Of a stretch of 64,000 nt of DNA, positions 33,501 through 45,537 are shown piece by piece. The notes beneath the pieces are model-generated. The model did not search any database and was not told the origin of the DNA. It saw only the letters and a program-made list of their open reading frames with translations. This stretch comes from Terebella lapidaria. Its lineage: Eukaryota > Annelida > Polychaeta > Terebellida > Terebellidae. Position 1 is the stretch's first letter. The number at the start of each line of letters is the position of its first letter. Position numbers and translations under genes: made by a program. The DNA lies in the NCBI GenBank assembly GCA_949152475.1, contig OX424555.1, positions 13,658,868 through 13,722,867 of the forward strand. Reading direction: 5' to 3'.

Positions 33501-34810
33501 GATGATTCCAAATTGATTATCAGGTATAAATATCTGGACAATTATGCCGTGCTATCATGCAGTGGACATATGTTTCGTGGCTTGACGAACGATATTATTA
33601 TGATCTGAACATTCAATGAAGATTCAATCCTCGGGCAGAACAAGGCATCTGTATCCCAAACGCCAATGTTGTTGTCACGGTGTTCTGTGATCTTAATTAT
33701 TTGACAAAGCGTTGTATGGGTATGTCCTAAATGTGTCGGTGGTTGGTAATGGACAGTATAAAATATACGTGATTATAAACGTGTATATAAAAAAATATAC
33801 GTGTTTATAAACCTAACCTCACAGCTATCAGCTAGAGCTATATCCCTGATAATCAACACGTATATATAGAAAAATATATATAATGCGAACAAAAAAGGCA
33901 AAAAATGGTATTTTTGATGGTCATTAATGATCGAAAAGAAAGCATAAATTTGAGACATCATAGTTTTACCACATCATCTACTGTACATTAGTGTCACAAT
34001 GGATTTTTATCTGTCACATGTTTCAACACATAGGGTCATGTCGGTTCACGGCCTCAGTTTTGATAAGGTAATGGCAATGGTAGGGTTATACCAGAGCGTA
34101 GAATAGAGAGGTATCACTCCGACCGTGCCCTTTTGAATTTTTAACTTGTGGCGCTCCTAGCGAGTGTAGGAGGATTTGGTGAAACGTGAGTTGAGAAAAA
34201 TGGTCGATGCGAATCTCAGATGTACCTGTGTAGACTCACTATCTGTAGGCTGGTGGGTTATACAATAGGTGTGCATGACTATTTACTAAGACCAAATAAT
34301 TATTTTTGTCCATTATTAATTCACATGTTTGGAAATATTTGACTAAGTGAGAAGCAGTGCGTAGAGACTTCAAATGGTCAAGCATATTTTGCCACAAAAA
34401 AAAAAGCCATGCATATGCCCATAGCACCATAATATAACTATGAGTATTAGTTTTATTACAGTTTAATTCCGTCAGAGATTGCAGTGGGAGGTTGTGACGA
34501 CAATATGTCTAAATATATAACACTAAAATCATAGCGTTGAGAATAAACATGGTCATGCTAGGCTGGACCAGGCACATATATGTATATATATGCAATTTTA
34601 TGTAAGAATTGACTATGGTGTTATTACATTACATGCCAATTTGTGGTTGGGTGTTAATGTCTGATTTCTGAAGAGAATTATGTGTAGACACACGGATAAA
34701 ATTCAGAAACTATATTTCAAAACTATTTATTTCAGAACAGATGAATATGCAATAGTAGCATCATTAAGTATTAATAATAATAATAATGAATGATTATAAT
34801 TAGTTGATGA
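30599..34810. other. 4.2 kb with no gene seen; part is duplicated DNA
   Basis: The stretch near 32,915-33,010 (TATGACAATTACAGTCATAG, GTGTATGAATTTTTCATTG) matches 56,360-56,450 and 63,235-63,330. A short direct repeat (ACGAGTACnTAAGTACCCG, twice) lies at 32,852-32,891. No frame shows a recognised domain. Confidence 0.5.
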
Positions 34811-36981
34811 TTAAGGGAATATAAAAGTCACAAAAGATGTTGGTGACATTAATATCAAATGCAACCTGCAACGCACATAGAATTTGATAATTGATTTCGC
34901 AAGTCCATTATCTTTGAGGTTGCCACACATTTTCAAAAATATGAGAGGTACAGTTTTCTGCACTACGAGAGGCAAAGCTTTGAGAATACCTGTGCAGATG
35001 ATCAGCTGTGAAATCTGCTTCTGGAACACTTTCTCAATCCTTTCAATAAAGGTTGCCAAGACATAGTCGTCCTCCTCATCGCCCCGTTTCCTTTTCCGGG
35101 ACTCATTTCTGAAGTGAAGAAGAATGAAACACATATAAACTACAGTATTGTTTATAACGGTTAATACATTATTAGGAAATTGAATGCATTTGTACATGTA
35201 ACCTACATTTTTGTATGTATAGTTTGAATGTTTTGTAGTGAGTAATAAGCCTTGTGAGGCTTGAGGTGAATTGTACCATATTTATGTATTTGTATGCTCT
35301 CTGTGATACATTGATGACTATAATAAATGAGACAGAATCAAATCAAATCAATATACCTTGTTACAAATGCTACATGTATACCAGGTCCAAAACATGTAGC
35401 TTATCAATTCCTGGAAATCATAAATGTACTCACCCTCATGGGCGAGAACGGAGGCAGGTACTGGTGGGTGTTGGTGAGCTTTGGTGCAAGCCTCACGGGG
35501 AGCTGAATATCCAGGTTGTAGAACATCTGGATATGACTCCAGAAAGCCACCTTTGCAAGTAGATCTAAATAAGCATGTCGCACAAAATAATATTATGTAA
35601 ATATATGTATATTGTGTATGATGATAACTTTATGTACCTGTCCATTGCCGAAGATGGACAGGTGGACAGATGAACGTCTTTTTCATGAGGGTATTTCTAA
35701 TGTTCTTCAGTATGTGTGGCACATCATGGAGGGGAATAATATTCCTCCCATCATACTAAAACACAGTGATATGTACTAGTTAAGGAATAATGTATAGGTT
35801 TGGAGTATTTGACGCACAATAAACTTCGGGGGCAAGGTGATGGTCCCGAGACGCCGAAGGCGTCGAGGGCTATATCACCTGTCCCGAGAAGTTTATTTTG
35901 CAGACAATTACGACAAATCTATACATTACTTCTATTCTAACATGGTGAATGATTGTGAGCAAACAAACATTACCATGGCTACACATGTTTGTTGTGGTCG
36001 TGACGTTTTTGTACACCGTTGCTCCTGGAAACGTAAATCTGATATAGGCCCTAGGGCCGTATATCAACTGATATAACACCTTTTGAAATGACTGAAATGC
36101 TAAGAGCCCTCTGACGTCAATATGTTAGAATAATACATATACATGTACAGACACGACTATATTGTTAATAATGTACATATTTCAAAATATTTCAAATAAA
36201 TTAACACACCTCAAAGAACGGATCATCCAGCATCCATATTTCCATGGCACCGAACAGTGATTTATTGCATGACCGATTTCCAGAACCTGAATCAATTGAA
36301 TGATGAACCTGAATCAATTGAATGATTTTGTATTGATCATATTAAATTACAAGATTTGCCATTTCATATTTATTATCATTATGTTCATTGTTCAAGTTAT
36401 AATTATGATATACAATATATGCCATGCTTACGAAACAGCAAAATTTTGAGGAAGTATGCCGAGGCTGCGTTTTCGCTGAATTAGAAAGCCAAAGGCTGCT
36501 TACAGTTCGTTCCCAGGCCCTGGACCATGAAAACCAGAGCCTGGTTGCACGAAGTTGACTTGCGCCCGATGAGATATACCAGACCATCTACCTCGTCTCT
36601 GCCTGGATCGTACCGCAGCTCCTTCTTGAGCGCCATCTCGTCAAAGGTTACCAAGCAGTGCTTTGATATGTTGTCCATGGCACGAACCTTCATTCCCAGC
36701 ACTGTCTAAATGTTCTTGGACAGGCCAGGCACCACAGGGATCCCCCTGACGATTCTGCGTGAACATTTCACAACATATAACACCATGGCAGCAACATTAT
36801 TCGCAACAATAAAACATAATACAAAAAAATAAATTGCTTAATTTTACACGTAACATATTTTAATCCACCAGTGCGAAGTACTGTGTGAGGGCATTAGGAA
36901 CACTTCCACCAGAACTTTGTAAGCCTGTCTACTACGGAAGAATACTCCCAAAGCAATTGTCTCCCACAGTCCATCGATTGC
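34811..36981 (-). pseudogene. P-element/THAP9-like transposase, spliced, degenerate
   Basis: Minus-strand exons can be read with GT-AG borders. 36,869-36,981 reads AIDGLWETIALGVFF and AYKVLVEVFLMPS. 36,432-36,754 reads IPVVPGLSKN, HCLVTFDEMALKKELRYD, NQALVFMVQGL. 36,210-36,286 reads NRSCNKSLFGAMEIWMLDD. 35,638-35,755 reads YDGRNIIPLHDVPHILKNIR, and 35,434-35,564 reads LAPKLTNTHQYLPPFSPMR. The FDEM and DxPHxLKNxRN blocks and the LTxxH...FxxMR block are those of P/THAP9 transposases. Phases agree across the last three junctions. In-frame stops lie in the 36.4-36.75 kb exon (after LSKN and after QPLAF). The VSDQG segment normally between FSxxAAS and NRS is missing. A 34,811-35,108 frame (ATFIERIEKVF, IIKFYVRCRLHL) could be the C-terminus. 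No THAP domain is clear. Confidence 0.75.
35818..35897. repeat. Hairpin (MITE-like) in an intron of the transposase
   Basis: AATAAACTTCGGGGGCAAGGTGAT pairs imperfectly with ATCACCTGTCCCGAGAAGTTTATT across a GACGCCGAAGGCGTC core. A related ATATAGGCCCTAGGGCC palindrome follows at 36,040-36,060. It lies between the exons ending at 35,755 and starting at 36,210. Confidence 0.5.
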
Positions 36982-37143
36982 CTGAATTTAATCATTTTAC
37001 AACATTCATGAATTCATTGCACTGTGAGTTAGATATATATTGATTATAAAAGCTACACCTCATAAATGTAATTTCATGTTGTATGTTTGTGTTATTACAT
37101 TCGCCATTATAAAGACATGATCTGGTGTAAATTATTCTATGTA

Positions 37144-37350
37144 CACTGGGTGGGAGCTTGCCCATGATTCTTGACGAGTCAACTCGGTTGAAATCTTTCC
37201 TCGCAGGGGCTTTGCTCGGCAAAAATCTTTTGTCGCATGGGCTTTCAGATGCCCCTGGTTAAAGTTTTTTTTTGCCGAGCAAAGCCCCTGCGAGGAAAGA
37301 TTTTTACCGAGTTGACTCGTCAAGAATCATGGGCAAGCTCCCACCCAGTG
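37144..37350. mobile_element. Foldback element with ~82-bp arms and ATGTA target duplication
   Basis: Arms starting CACTGGGTGGGAGCTTGCCC are nearly perfect inverted copies separated by a ~40-bp spacer. The flanks 37,139-37,143 and 37,351-37,355 both read ATGTA. No coding region. Confidence 0.75.
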
Positions 37351-38750
37351 ATGTATGTACATTATAGATTGTATTTTAAATTGATGAACATTCAACATTT
37401 GTTTCATTCATTTCAAGACTGAATGAGTTCATATGAATCACATGACTGCGCATTGCAAACCATTTTGGGATCTACTGCTGATTCTCAACTGGCCATGGTA
37501 AAAGTATGCAGCACTAGGCTTCATTCCTAATGAGATGTTGATCTCATCAACAGTCAGGGTGGGAACTTGCATTATTTTGCGAGTGTCGCACTATGACTAA
37601 CTGGTGTTGCAGGGTCTAATATTTTCTTAAATATATAATAAATTATATTCATTCATAACTACGTCTCATAGTCTGTTGTTGATAAAATAATCTCAAATAC
37701 ATTTGTAATATAATTTGTATATGTCAATATATATTTTTATATATTTACGGGTTTAATAGCTTGTAAAAAATGAACCGAGTGAAAACTTAATTTGACAAAC
37801 ATCTGGGATTCAGCATAGTTTCACGGTTGTTTGATTGTATCGCTGTCAACACGTATGTATGGTCGTCTTTAGCAGGCTACAAATTGAAATATGCATTGTA
37901 CACAGTTATAATATACCAACCATATTACATAAGGAGTGTAATGGAAAGTATTATTTAAACAACATTATATAGGTAAATGAATGTGATTTGAATGCATTTA
38001 GAAAATTACCTTCACTGCTTGTACTTGTAAATGCTCTACATCCGTATATGTTTGGATTCTCGAGTGGCTCGAGGCAACTTCATGGCATTCTGGTCGGTGA
38101 AAATGCGCGGAATAGCATTCCATATCAGTCTCTCTTTTCTTGCAGCATTCATAAACCGTAAATCCTAGAAATGGTCTTCACACAGAGTACAATTGTTACA
38201 CAGATATGCAGATTCTTCTTTTAGAAGATCCTGTCGACGACATTTGACTACCCATCGCTTGCACAAACCAAAATGAACAAAATGAAACATGAACTGTCAA
38301 AAAGTATATTCGTATCATTTATTTCAGCCTTTCAAAATTAGATATTCTGAAAACTCAACTGTCAGTGTAAATTTAGACCTCTGTACAGTAAAGTCGGGTG
38401 ACCACAGTCCGGGAGAGCCATACAGTACAGCTGTAGCTAACTAACTATTAGCCCAGAGTCCACTATCAAAATCAGTTTTTGACAAGTCATCACCAAGTCG
38501 AACAAGATCGAAAAAGCAGCGGATATAGAACAATTCTCAACAAACGGACACGGCCTCATTGTCTTGCACATCAACATGTGCTTCTTTGAAGTAACATCTC
38601 ATTTGTATCAATTTGATAAAGCCTGAAACAAATTGAACGCTACAGACCTTCGGCCATCTTGGCATAACCCTACATACGTTTGTGGGGTTGTACGGTTCAG
38701 AGTGTATCAGCATGCTTGATCTTATCTTATTCAATTACTCTCAACGAATG
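37351..38750. other. No firm gene
   Basis: A minus-strand stretch near 38,050-38,160 reads NAARKERLIWNAIPRIFTD and could be a decayed exon of the transposase or of a host gene. It is too short to support. Otherwise AT-rich with nothing recognised. Confidence 0.35.
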
Positions 38751-38759
38751 TAATGACAA

Positions 38760-41700
38760 CAATTTAGATAATCGTCGTTGGTGAGATTGACATCATGATA
38801 ACTAGCTAAAATCCTTCCCTGCTTTCGTTAAATAAAGATATATTGCTGATCAAATCTGATGGGATTTATGATGACTCTTATTTTATCGTTGTAAAGGGAA
38901 TGAATTGTTGCGCGTCATTTAAAAAGTAATCGAATTCTATGTAATGACATGTTAGATGGATGACCAGACTTTGACGAAAGGGACAATGCCGGAACATGAT
39001 ACGCAAGTAAAAGTATTCTAACCTACATGCATGGAATGTAAATATTTTAAAGTATTCTATCATTGAGCTAAATATTGTGTCTTCATTATTGTTGTGTGGG
39101 AAAGAAAAGGTGCAATTTTTCACCAAAAGAATGTACATGTTACATGTGTTAGGAATGCACATTCATGGATTTTAAGAGGATTAGTCGATACACCAGCTGT
39201 CCCCGCTCATGTAACGCTTCAGTCCGACATGCGTGTAATTACTTCTTGCTGTCATCTCGAACAAAAATAAAGGGAACACAAACTTTCACTCGTGTTCCAT
39301 TCATGGCATGCGGTGGACCAATCATCGAATATTTTTCATTGTAGTTTCATGCCATTACTATGATTGCCTTATGTTATCGAATATGGGGAAATTTCATAAT
39401 AGGGCCTGTAAGTCTCGTTTCTCATATGTCGTAAAATGACGTTTTCAGGTACGTAGTGGTGACACATTGCCACGTGGTCATTTTTGTTGATTTTGCTCGA
39501 TTTTATTTTATTCATTACACTTGCTCTGAACTACAACATACCACTGTTTAGAATAATGAGGATATATTTTTTAATGGTCAATTTGCCCCCGATCTATGTT
39601 GTGTTTCACAGCATGTTTTTGGACTCAACATTCCAATATAACAAGATTATTTTTGTGATGTTATAACAAAAAGTGTACAAAACATATGCCACATCATATA
39701 TAGTCACAAACACCACTGACGGTTTGCACACTAGTCACTTAGTTTCAACGGAATGAGCTTTTTCCTCCCGTCAAGGTCATGACCTTGGAACATAGAAACA
39801 TACGTTTCTCATCCCTTTTAAATGGAATGAAATGCTTACGAAAAATGTAATATTTAGAACGTTAGCGATCGTAGGAACGGGTCATGATCAATGTACGAAC
39901 ATACGATAATTTTCGGATAATTTCCGTGTAACATGCAGGAGTTCAAATATGTCGAATTTCACGAACTGGCACAAAAATTTGGCGGGAAAATCAAATGTCA
40001 CCAGAAAGGTCAAATCACGTAAAATAACGTAACGTTTCAAATCTCACTTACACGCCCTATTGAAGAAATGGGGTACCATAGTTTCCAATATACTCGTTCA
40101 ATAAAAAACATGACACATCTTAGCTAAGAAGGATCATATTGCTAGAAGTATATTGCTCAGCAACGAAAGTAATTGTGTCCCTAGTCTTTGGAGAGTATGG
40201 TACTGAACAATGATGCGTGGATATTAATTTGGAGGGAATATGAGAAATGAATAGTAGGAAACTCAAATCAGCATATGCGTTTAACATTGTTTATTTCCAA
40301 GGTTTGTAAAAAAAAAACCTGTTAACAATGAATGCTTCAAGGCACCCTGATCATAAGTATTTACCCTGATACGTATTACACCCTTGAACGTTGTGAACTT
40401 CATTTTCGCTATTTGAATGTAAACAGCTCTACTTCTCTTTGATACCGACATGTTATGTCTGTCTGCAACGATTATTGATCACATAGGCAACCTCCAGAAT
40501 ATTTGAATCGTGATTATTCACACGACGCTGGTTTGGAAACGCGGTAGAATATTTGCGTTAGGAATGCTAATTATTGCGATAATGTTCAATTCAGGGTGAC
40601 CTCATGGGTTTCCAGTCCGGTACACGAACAGGGTGGTCCCTGGGGTATCAGTTGTGACCTCCACATGCAGTTTATCTGGCGTGTGGTAAACGACTGATTC
40701 AGTGTCGAAAACATATTTATAACGCCAGCTTTTAATATCAGCATGGACAAAAATATATGCAATATATGAATCAAATTCCAATACATCACAATGCACGATA
40801 TTTCAGCATGAATATAAGGTACAGTATTTATGTCAACAAAAGGAACACAACACTGTGAGTCTGAATGGCTCTGGTATCATTTCATACTAATTGCCTAGAA
40901 ATGACATCTCCCTGAATGACAACACACAAAAAGCATTATGACTTGTTCATGCGTGGGCACTATGTGTTGTGTGTGGATAATGATAGGATGGTCTATTCTG
41001 GAACATGTCTACAGGTGCAGCCTTATTGTATCCCATTCCTGTTTACCAAGGACCATACAATAACAAACATAACTGTTGCTGGATCATTTATTATTCAAGA
41101 CACTTGCAAGCCACTACAAATTATTAAAGAGATCGTATAAAACATCACGGACATTGCGTGACTTACAAACACTATCTACGCAAAAAGTTTTATCTGAAGG
41201 GCATGACATCTCATGTCACACGAAACCCACAATAAACGCTACGGGTTAATACTACCCCAAACTGTGTGAAAATTGCACATAATAGAGTATCCAGGAGATT
41301 ACTTTTACTACACCTAATTTAACTGGGATATACTCTCTGAATGCGTTAACATCTGTTTGATTACATGTTATTTAATCTGCTCGGTGAATAATTATTTATA
41401 ATGAATAGGATGCTGGGAGCATACTTGCCCCCTTTCAAGTAATAACTTGCGCTACATTGGAATGCCTCCTGACCAAACAGGTTAATTATGAACAAAATTC
41501 TTTTACTCGTAAGCATGAGCGTGACATGTATGAATGCAACATCGTATGATACTACATAATATATATTATACAAATATAATCAACAGTTAAGATAATAATT
41601 TCTATGGCGAGTGAAAATGCTCCGGAAATAAGGAACTTTGAGTGAAGTTTATTAGGTCAAGGAGAGCACAAAACTCGCTGTCAGAAAAAAACACCAATAC

Positions 41701-42760
41701 CTATACCTTTCCCTAGTCTAGTGGATACGGAAGCAGAGTGATCTTTTTTGCCACTTTTTACCAAATTTTGTAAATTAGAATACTAATACTAGTAGTTAAT
41801 CATGAAGGTACATGCATTATAGCAATCTTGTGAGAACTGTGAATAATGTAGTATATCATTTTACAAGAATTCGCTGACATTTTACACGACATTATGAACG
41901 CTTTTCACTTTACTACCTGTATGGGTATGGAAGTTGTATGATAATGATAGTGTCAGTTAAGCTTGGAACATTCTGTCGTTTGTGGTTTCCTCTATGCCAG
42001 CAGAAAATGAACTTCATGGATACAGGGTTATGTGGAACAAGTCATGAACACATACATCACAATCAATTGTTCGCCTTTCAACATGAACCGCATCAACAAA
42101 TCTCTCCCCAGCTACCCATCAAACCGTGCCGAGAGACACGAGCATAAAATGCCATGAATAGACAATGAAGCTCGAACTGTAATAGTATTTGCGTTGATGA
42201 TTTGTGGGAGGAGGTTAGGCTGTATTCATCAAGACTACATATTTTCTCGTGAAAACTGTATGTTGAAACATATTCCCATCACTGTTGTAACTGTACTTGT
42301 AGTTGTACTTGCATGAGAGACGAGTAATAGGTAACTTTTTGTCTGTTCCACTTTAGGTTGCGGTAATTTTGATGGAATACAATTCATCTCTGTTCATTTC
42401 AATATCACGACCATGAGGTTCACGGTTCATCGTACAAGCTGCATTCTGTGAACTGGTTGAAAATCAGTGATCAAAGAACGCCTTAAAGCACTTCTGTCCG
42501 TCTGCCAAGCACCGTGCTATGCATAAATACCTCAATAGAACAAGTACACGCATATTCAGAGTATATGCATGTGAATGGTACATGTTGGCATTATCCAAAC
42601 ACTAAAACCCAGACGTGGAGAGTAAATGGGTAAGATTTATGGATGTATAAAACTGATGGGAAGTTCATTTGTATAAGCAGCTTCGTGAATGAACGGTTAG
42701 TCAGTGAGCATCCCTACTTCTGGTCACAACTGCGCCAATAATTCTCCGACTGAAGAATTT
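38760..42760. repeat. Long duplicated block (partners 57,460-59,700 and 4,291-5,750)
   Basis: 38,770-38,850 (ATCGTCGTTGGTGAGATTG) matches 57,475-57,545. 40,345-40,500 (AACGATTATTGATCACAT) matches 58,360-58,525, and 40,560-40,700 (GGGTTTCCAGTCC, GTGACCTCCACAT) matches 59,500-59,660. 40,840-41,480 and 41,870-42,060 match 4,300-5,400. Order and orientation are kept. Frames are not conserved. The site near 40,480-40,486 is the empty counterpart of the insertion at 58,529-59,414. Confidence 0.65.
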
Positions 42761-42832
42761 GGTATTCTTAAGCCACATAGAGTGAGCTGAATGTCGTTAC
42801 CATATTTTTTTAATGTTATGACATGTACGTAT

Positions 42833-44217
42833 TGTAACGGTTTTGGGGCGTACCCAGAAGTTTCCCCTAGGTAATTCTGTTAGTGTTTTGTGATATTATG
42901 GTTAAATAACCGTTTATTAAAATGTATATGTGTTTAAAGGTTCATACGGTTCCGTATTGTTAATGTTTAAAAGGTTTTCCGTCTCGGAACTTGGTATATT
43001 TATGATGTTGGTAAAGCCGGAGACGGAGCCGGAACCGGAGACGGAACCGGAGACGGAGCCGGAACAATGGAGTACAAAAACGTAATGACGTTATTTCCGG
43101 AAGGTCACGTGATCAGCCTCGTTTTCGGTTTAAAAGGTGACGTGTCAGCCACTGATTGGTTCTAGAGTGTTTTTAGAAATCCGGAAAATATCAGTGTTTT
43201 GGCGGACTATGACGTCACAATAGGTTGGTCACGTGACGTGGGTCTCAGGTCTATAAAAGCCCCCGCTTCACAGCGGACGGCGGAGTTGGTGTCCTGACGT
43301 CGACCTGTGCAGACCGCTTCTCTCATAGCAGAGTACTCCCTTGTTCCGGATAGAGTCATCCAGATGATAGCAGTTAAGTCTTCCGACTGTGCACTTGGAA
43401 AATAAACATGAAAACTTCCACCGAGTTGTTTTTCCGTGTTCGTTAGGGAACTGGAATTTATAATAAAGTTAGTTCACCGGAAAAGAAAGTAATACGGAGA
43501 AAAGGGAGATAAGACCACAGTCGGTTAAGACCAAGTTTTAACGACGTCTTAGGGTGATCCAAGAACCCAGATCACCAAGGAAGGAGACGGAGACGGAGGT
43601 GGAATTCAACGGAGCAACTACGGAGGCGGTACCGGACGGGGCAGTTGCAGAGACGGGAACAACGAAGCAGTTGCAGAGGCGGTACCGGACGACGGAGTTG
43701 CAGTGGCAGTACCTGACGGAGCGGTTGCGGTAACCGGAAGTGAGAACACTTCCGAGACACTCCATTTCAGGTGCAGTCGCAGGTTGCGGTGAGGCGGAGC
43801 CAACCGGAGCAGTTTGCAGTGCGGTGGAACCTGGCAGAACGGTTGCAGTATTCGGAAACGGCAACATTCCCGGATTCTCTAATTCTAGGTGCAGTCGCAG
43901 TTTGCAGTAGGGCGGAAAACGACGGAGCTGTTGCAGTAAAGCGGTATCCCGACGGAGCAGTTGCAGTACCCGGAGACGGAAACGCCTCCGGATCCTTACT
44001 TTACAGGTGCAGTTGCAGATTAGCAGTCGGACAACGGTTAAGAGGTCCATTCCAGACCACGCTACCAACCTTCAGAGACTTCTAGCCGGAGTTCAACCGT
44101 ACAGCAGTAGCAGTTTCCCGGAGTTTTACCGTTTCAGCTCCGGTTAAATAACAACTCACCCACCTCCCAAGAAAACCGGTTTATCAAGACGTCACAGAAG
44201 GGTGCAAACCCGTTACA
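42833..44217 (+). repeat. 5' LTR
   Basis: Starts TGTAACGGTTTTGGGGCG and ends GCAAACCCGTTACA. It holds an inverted CCAAT box (ATTGG, 43,155), TGACGTCA (43,210-43,217), CACGTG (43,230-43,235) and a TATAAAA box (43,252-43,258). Candidate AATAAA signals lie at 43,401 and 43,462. The 3' half is a GGAGCAGTTGCAGTA-type degenerate repeat, so the transcribed leader is long and repetitive. Confidence 0.97.
43210..43258 (+). promoter_or_regulatory. LTR promoter: CRE, E-box and TATA box
   Basis: TGACGTCA, then CACGTG 20 bp on, then TATAAAA 22 bp after that. The same set is present in the 3' LTR (53,781-53,829). A looser version lies inside the element at 51,790-51,858. Confidence 0.7.
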
Positions 44218-44223
44218 ACTTTT

Positions 44224-44241
44224 TGGTGGCAGCGGTGGGAT
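44224..44241 (+). other. Primer-binding site, tRNA-Leu
   Basis: TGGTGGCAGCGGTGGGAT lies six bases after the 5' LTR. It is complementary to the 3' end of a leucine tRNA (…ATCCCACCGCTGCCA plus CCA), as I recall the animal tRNA-Leu(AAG/UAG) sequence. Confidence 0.85.
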
Positions 44242-44251
44242 CATCTGCAGC

Positions 44252-45529
44252 ATGACTACTAGACGGGGCAAATTGGCGGAACAGCAGCTGAAGACAGCCG
44301 TGTCAGACACGGAGCAGCCTGTAGGAGCAGTTGGAGCTGAGCCGTTGCAGGTGCCGGTTGCGGAAAAGGAAGCAGTTCGTCCTGCCGAGCGAAAGCTGTT
44401 GCAGCCGGAAATGCAGAAAGCAGTTGCAGAAGAGCCCCTTCGGGTTCCTCAAGGAGTACAGCCTGCAGAGCAGTTAGCAGAGGCGGAAATTAACTTTCCG
44501 GACCAGGCTGGCGATCGGGAACCGGATGCGGAACCGGAAGGCGGAGAAAATTTAGTCGACAACCTGACCAGATTATTGGCGACCCAAATGGAGGTGTTTC
44601 AGCAGCACCTGGCAGTAACCGGAAAGCAGCAGCAGGCAGAAGCAGTACAACAACCAGCACCAAGGGCAGGAGTAGCCAGATTAATGACATACGACGGAAC
44701 TGATCCGTGGCCGGAGTATGAGGCTCACCTCCTCGAATACGCTCGGTACTACCGTTGGACAGCAGAGGAAAAGGCGCTGAACTTATGTGTCAGTTTGAGG
44801 GGCAACGCCCGCAGCATACTACTGGATCTGTCCGCGGAGCAGAGACGCAGCTTTGATACGGTTGTGGCGGCATTAAAACAGCAGTTTTGTCCGGGGGAGA
44901 AAACATTTGTTTTCCAGGCGGAATTGCAGACACGGAAATTGCAGCCGGAGGAGGAGCTGTCCGAGCTGGCCAGAGACATACGGAGCAAGACGCGGCTAGC
45001 TTACCCAAAAGCAGACCCGGCAACAACAGAAGTGCTCATGAAGATGCATTTCTGCAACAGTCTGACTAACCGAGATATGCGGTTGTCGGTATTGAAAAGC
45101 CACCCGGAAACGCTGTCGCAGGCCCTGGCTTTCGCTACCGAGTATGAGAGTATTATGAAGACAGACAACAGCAGACCAGCGGAGCGACACCGGACGAGGC
45201 AGCTGAACACGGAGCCGGAGTGGAGCCAGCAGGTGAACGAATTGCGGAAGCAAGCCGAGCAGACTCAGCAGCAGTTGGCGGATCTGATGACTCAGGTCAA
45301 GGAAGCGGTTAGCCGGCAGCAGCAGCAGCGCAGTTCCCGAGCGGATTTAGAATGCTTCAACTGTGGCCGGAAAGGGCATTTTGCCCGAGACTGTAGGCAG
45401 CCGAAGCAGCAGCAGCAGCGGCGTCAACCACAACAGCAGCAGTCGCCGCGACAACAGCAGCAGCAGCAGCCGCAGCAGCAGCAACAACTGCAGCAGCCAC
45501 GACAGCAGCAGCAGCAGTCGGAAAACTAG
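44252..45529 (+). CDS. gag: Gag polyprotein of the LTR element
   Basis: A 425-codon open frame that begins 10 bp after the primer site. A charged N-terminal part is followed from about residue 148 by RLMTYDGTDPWPEYEAHLLE and LCVSLRGNARSILLDLS, typical of the retrotransposon Gag capsid domain. Residues 368-381, CFNCGRKGHFARDC, form a CCHC zinc knuckle that would bind the genomic RNA. The C-terminus is almost pure glutamine encoded by CAG/CAA runs. Pol lies in a different frame just downstream, so expression by frameshifting or a similar family mechanism is likely. The frame appears whole. Confidence 0.9.
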   Translation: MTTRRGKLAEQQLKTAVSDTEQPVGAVGAEPLQVPVAEKEAVRPAERKLLQPEMQKAVAEEPLRVPQGVQPAEQLAEAEINFPDQAGDREPDAEPEGGENLVDNLTRLLATQMEVFQQHLAVTGKQQQAEAVQQPAPRAGVARLMTYDGTDPWPEYEAHLLEYARYYRWTAEEKALNLCVSLRGNARSILLDLSAEQRRSFDTVVAALKQQFCPGEKTFVFQAELQTRKLQPEEELSELARDIRSKTRLAYPKADPATTEVLMKMHFCNSLTNRDMRLSVLKSHPETLSQALAFATEYESIMKTDNSRPAERHRTRQLNTEPEWSQQVNELRKQAEQTQQQLADLMTQVKEAVSRQQQQRSSRADLECFNCGRKGHFARDCRQPKQQQQRRQPQQQQSPRQQQQQQPQQQQQLQQPRQQQQQSEN

Positions 45530-45537
45530 AGCGGGTC

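Noticed and set aside
38050-38160. THAP domain exon upstream of the P-like transposase
   Set aside because: A short stretch (ERLIWNAIPR) is suggestive, but the C2CH residues cannot be placed.
43538-44068. Long minus-strand frame in the LTR leader, and its counterpart at 54,040-54,645
   Set aside because: Both are translations of the GCAGTTGCAG-type repeat. The LTR strand and position make them shadows.
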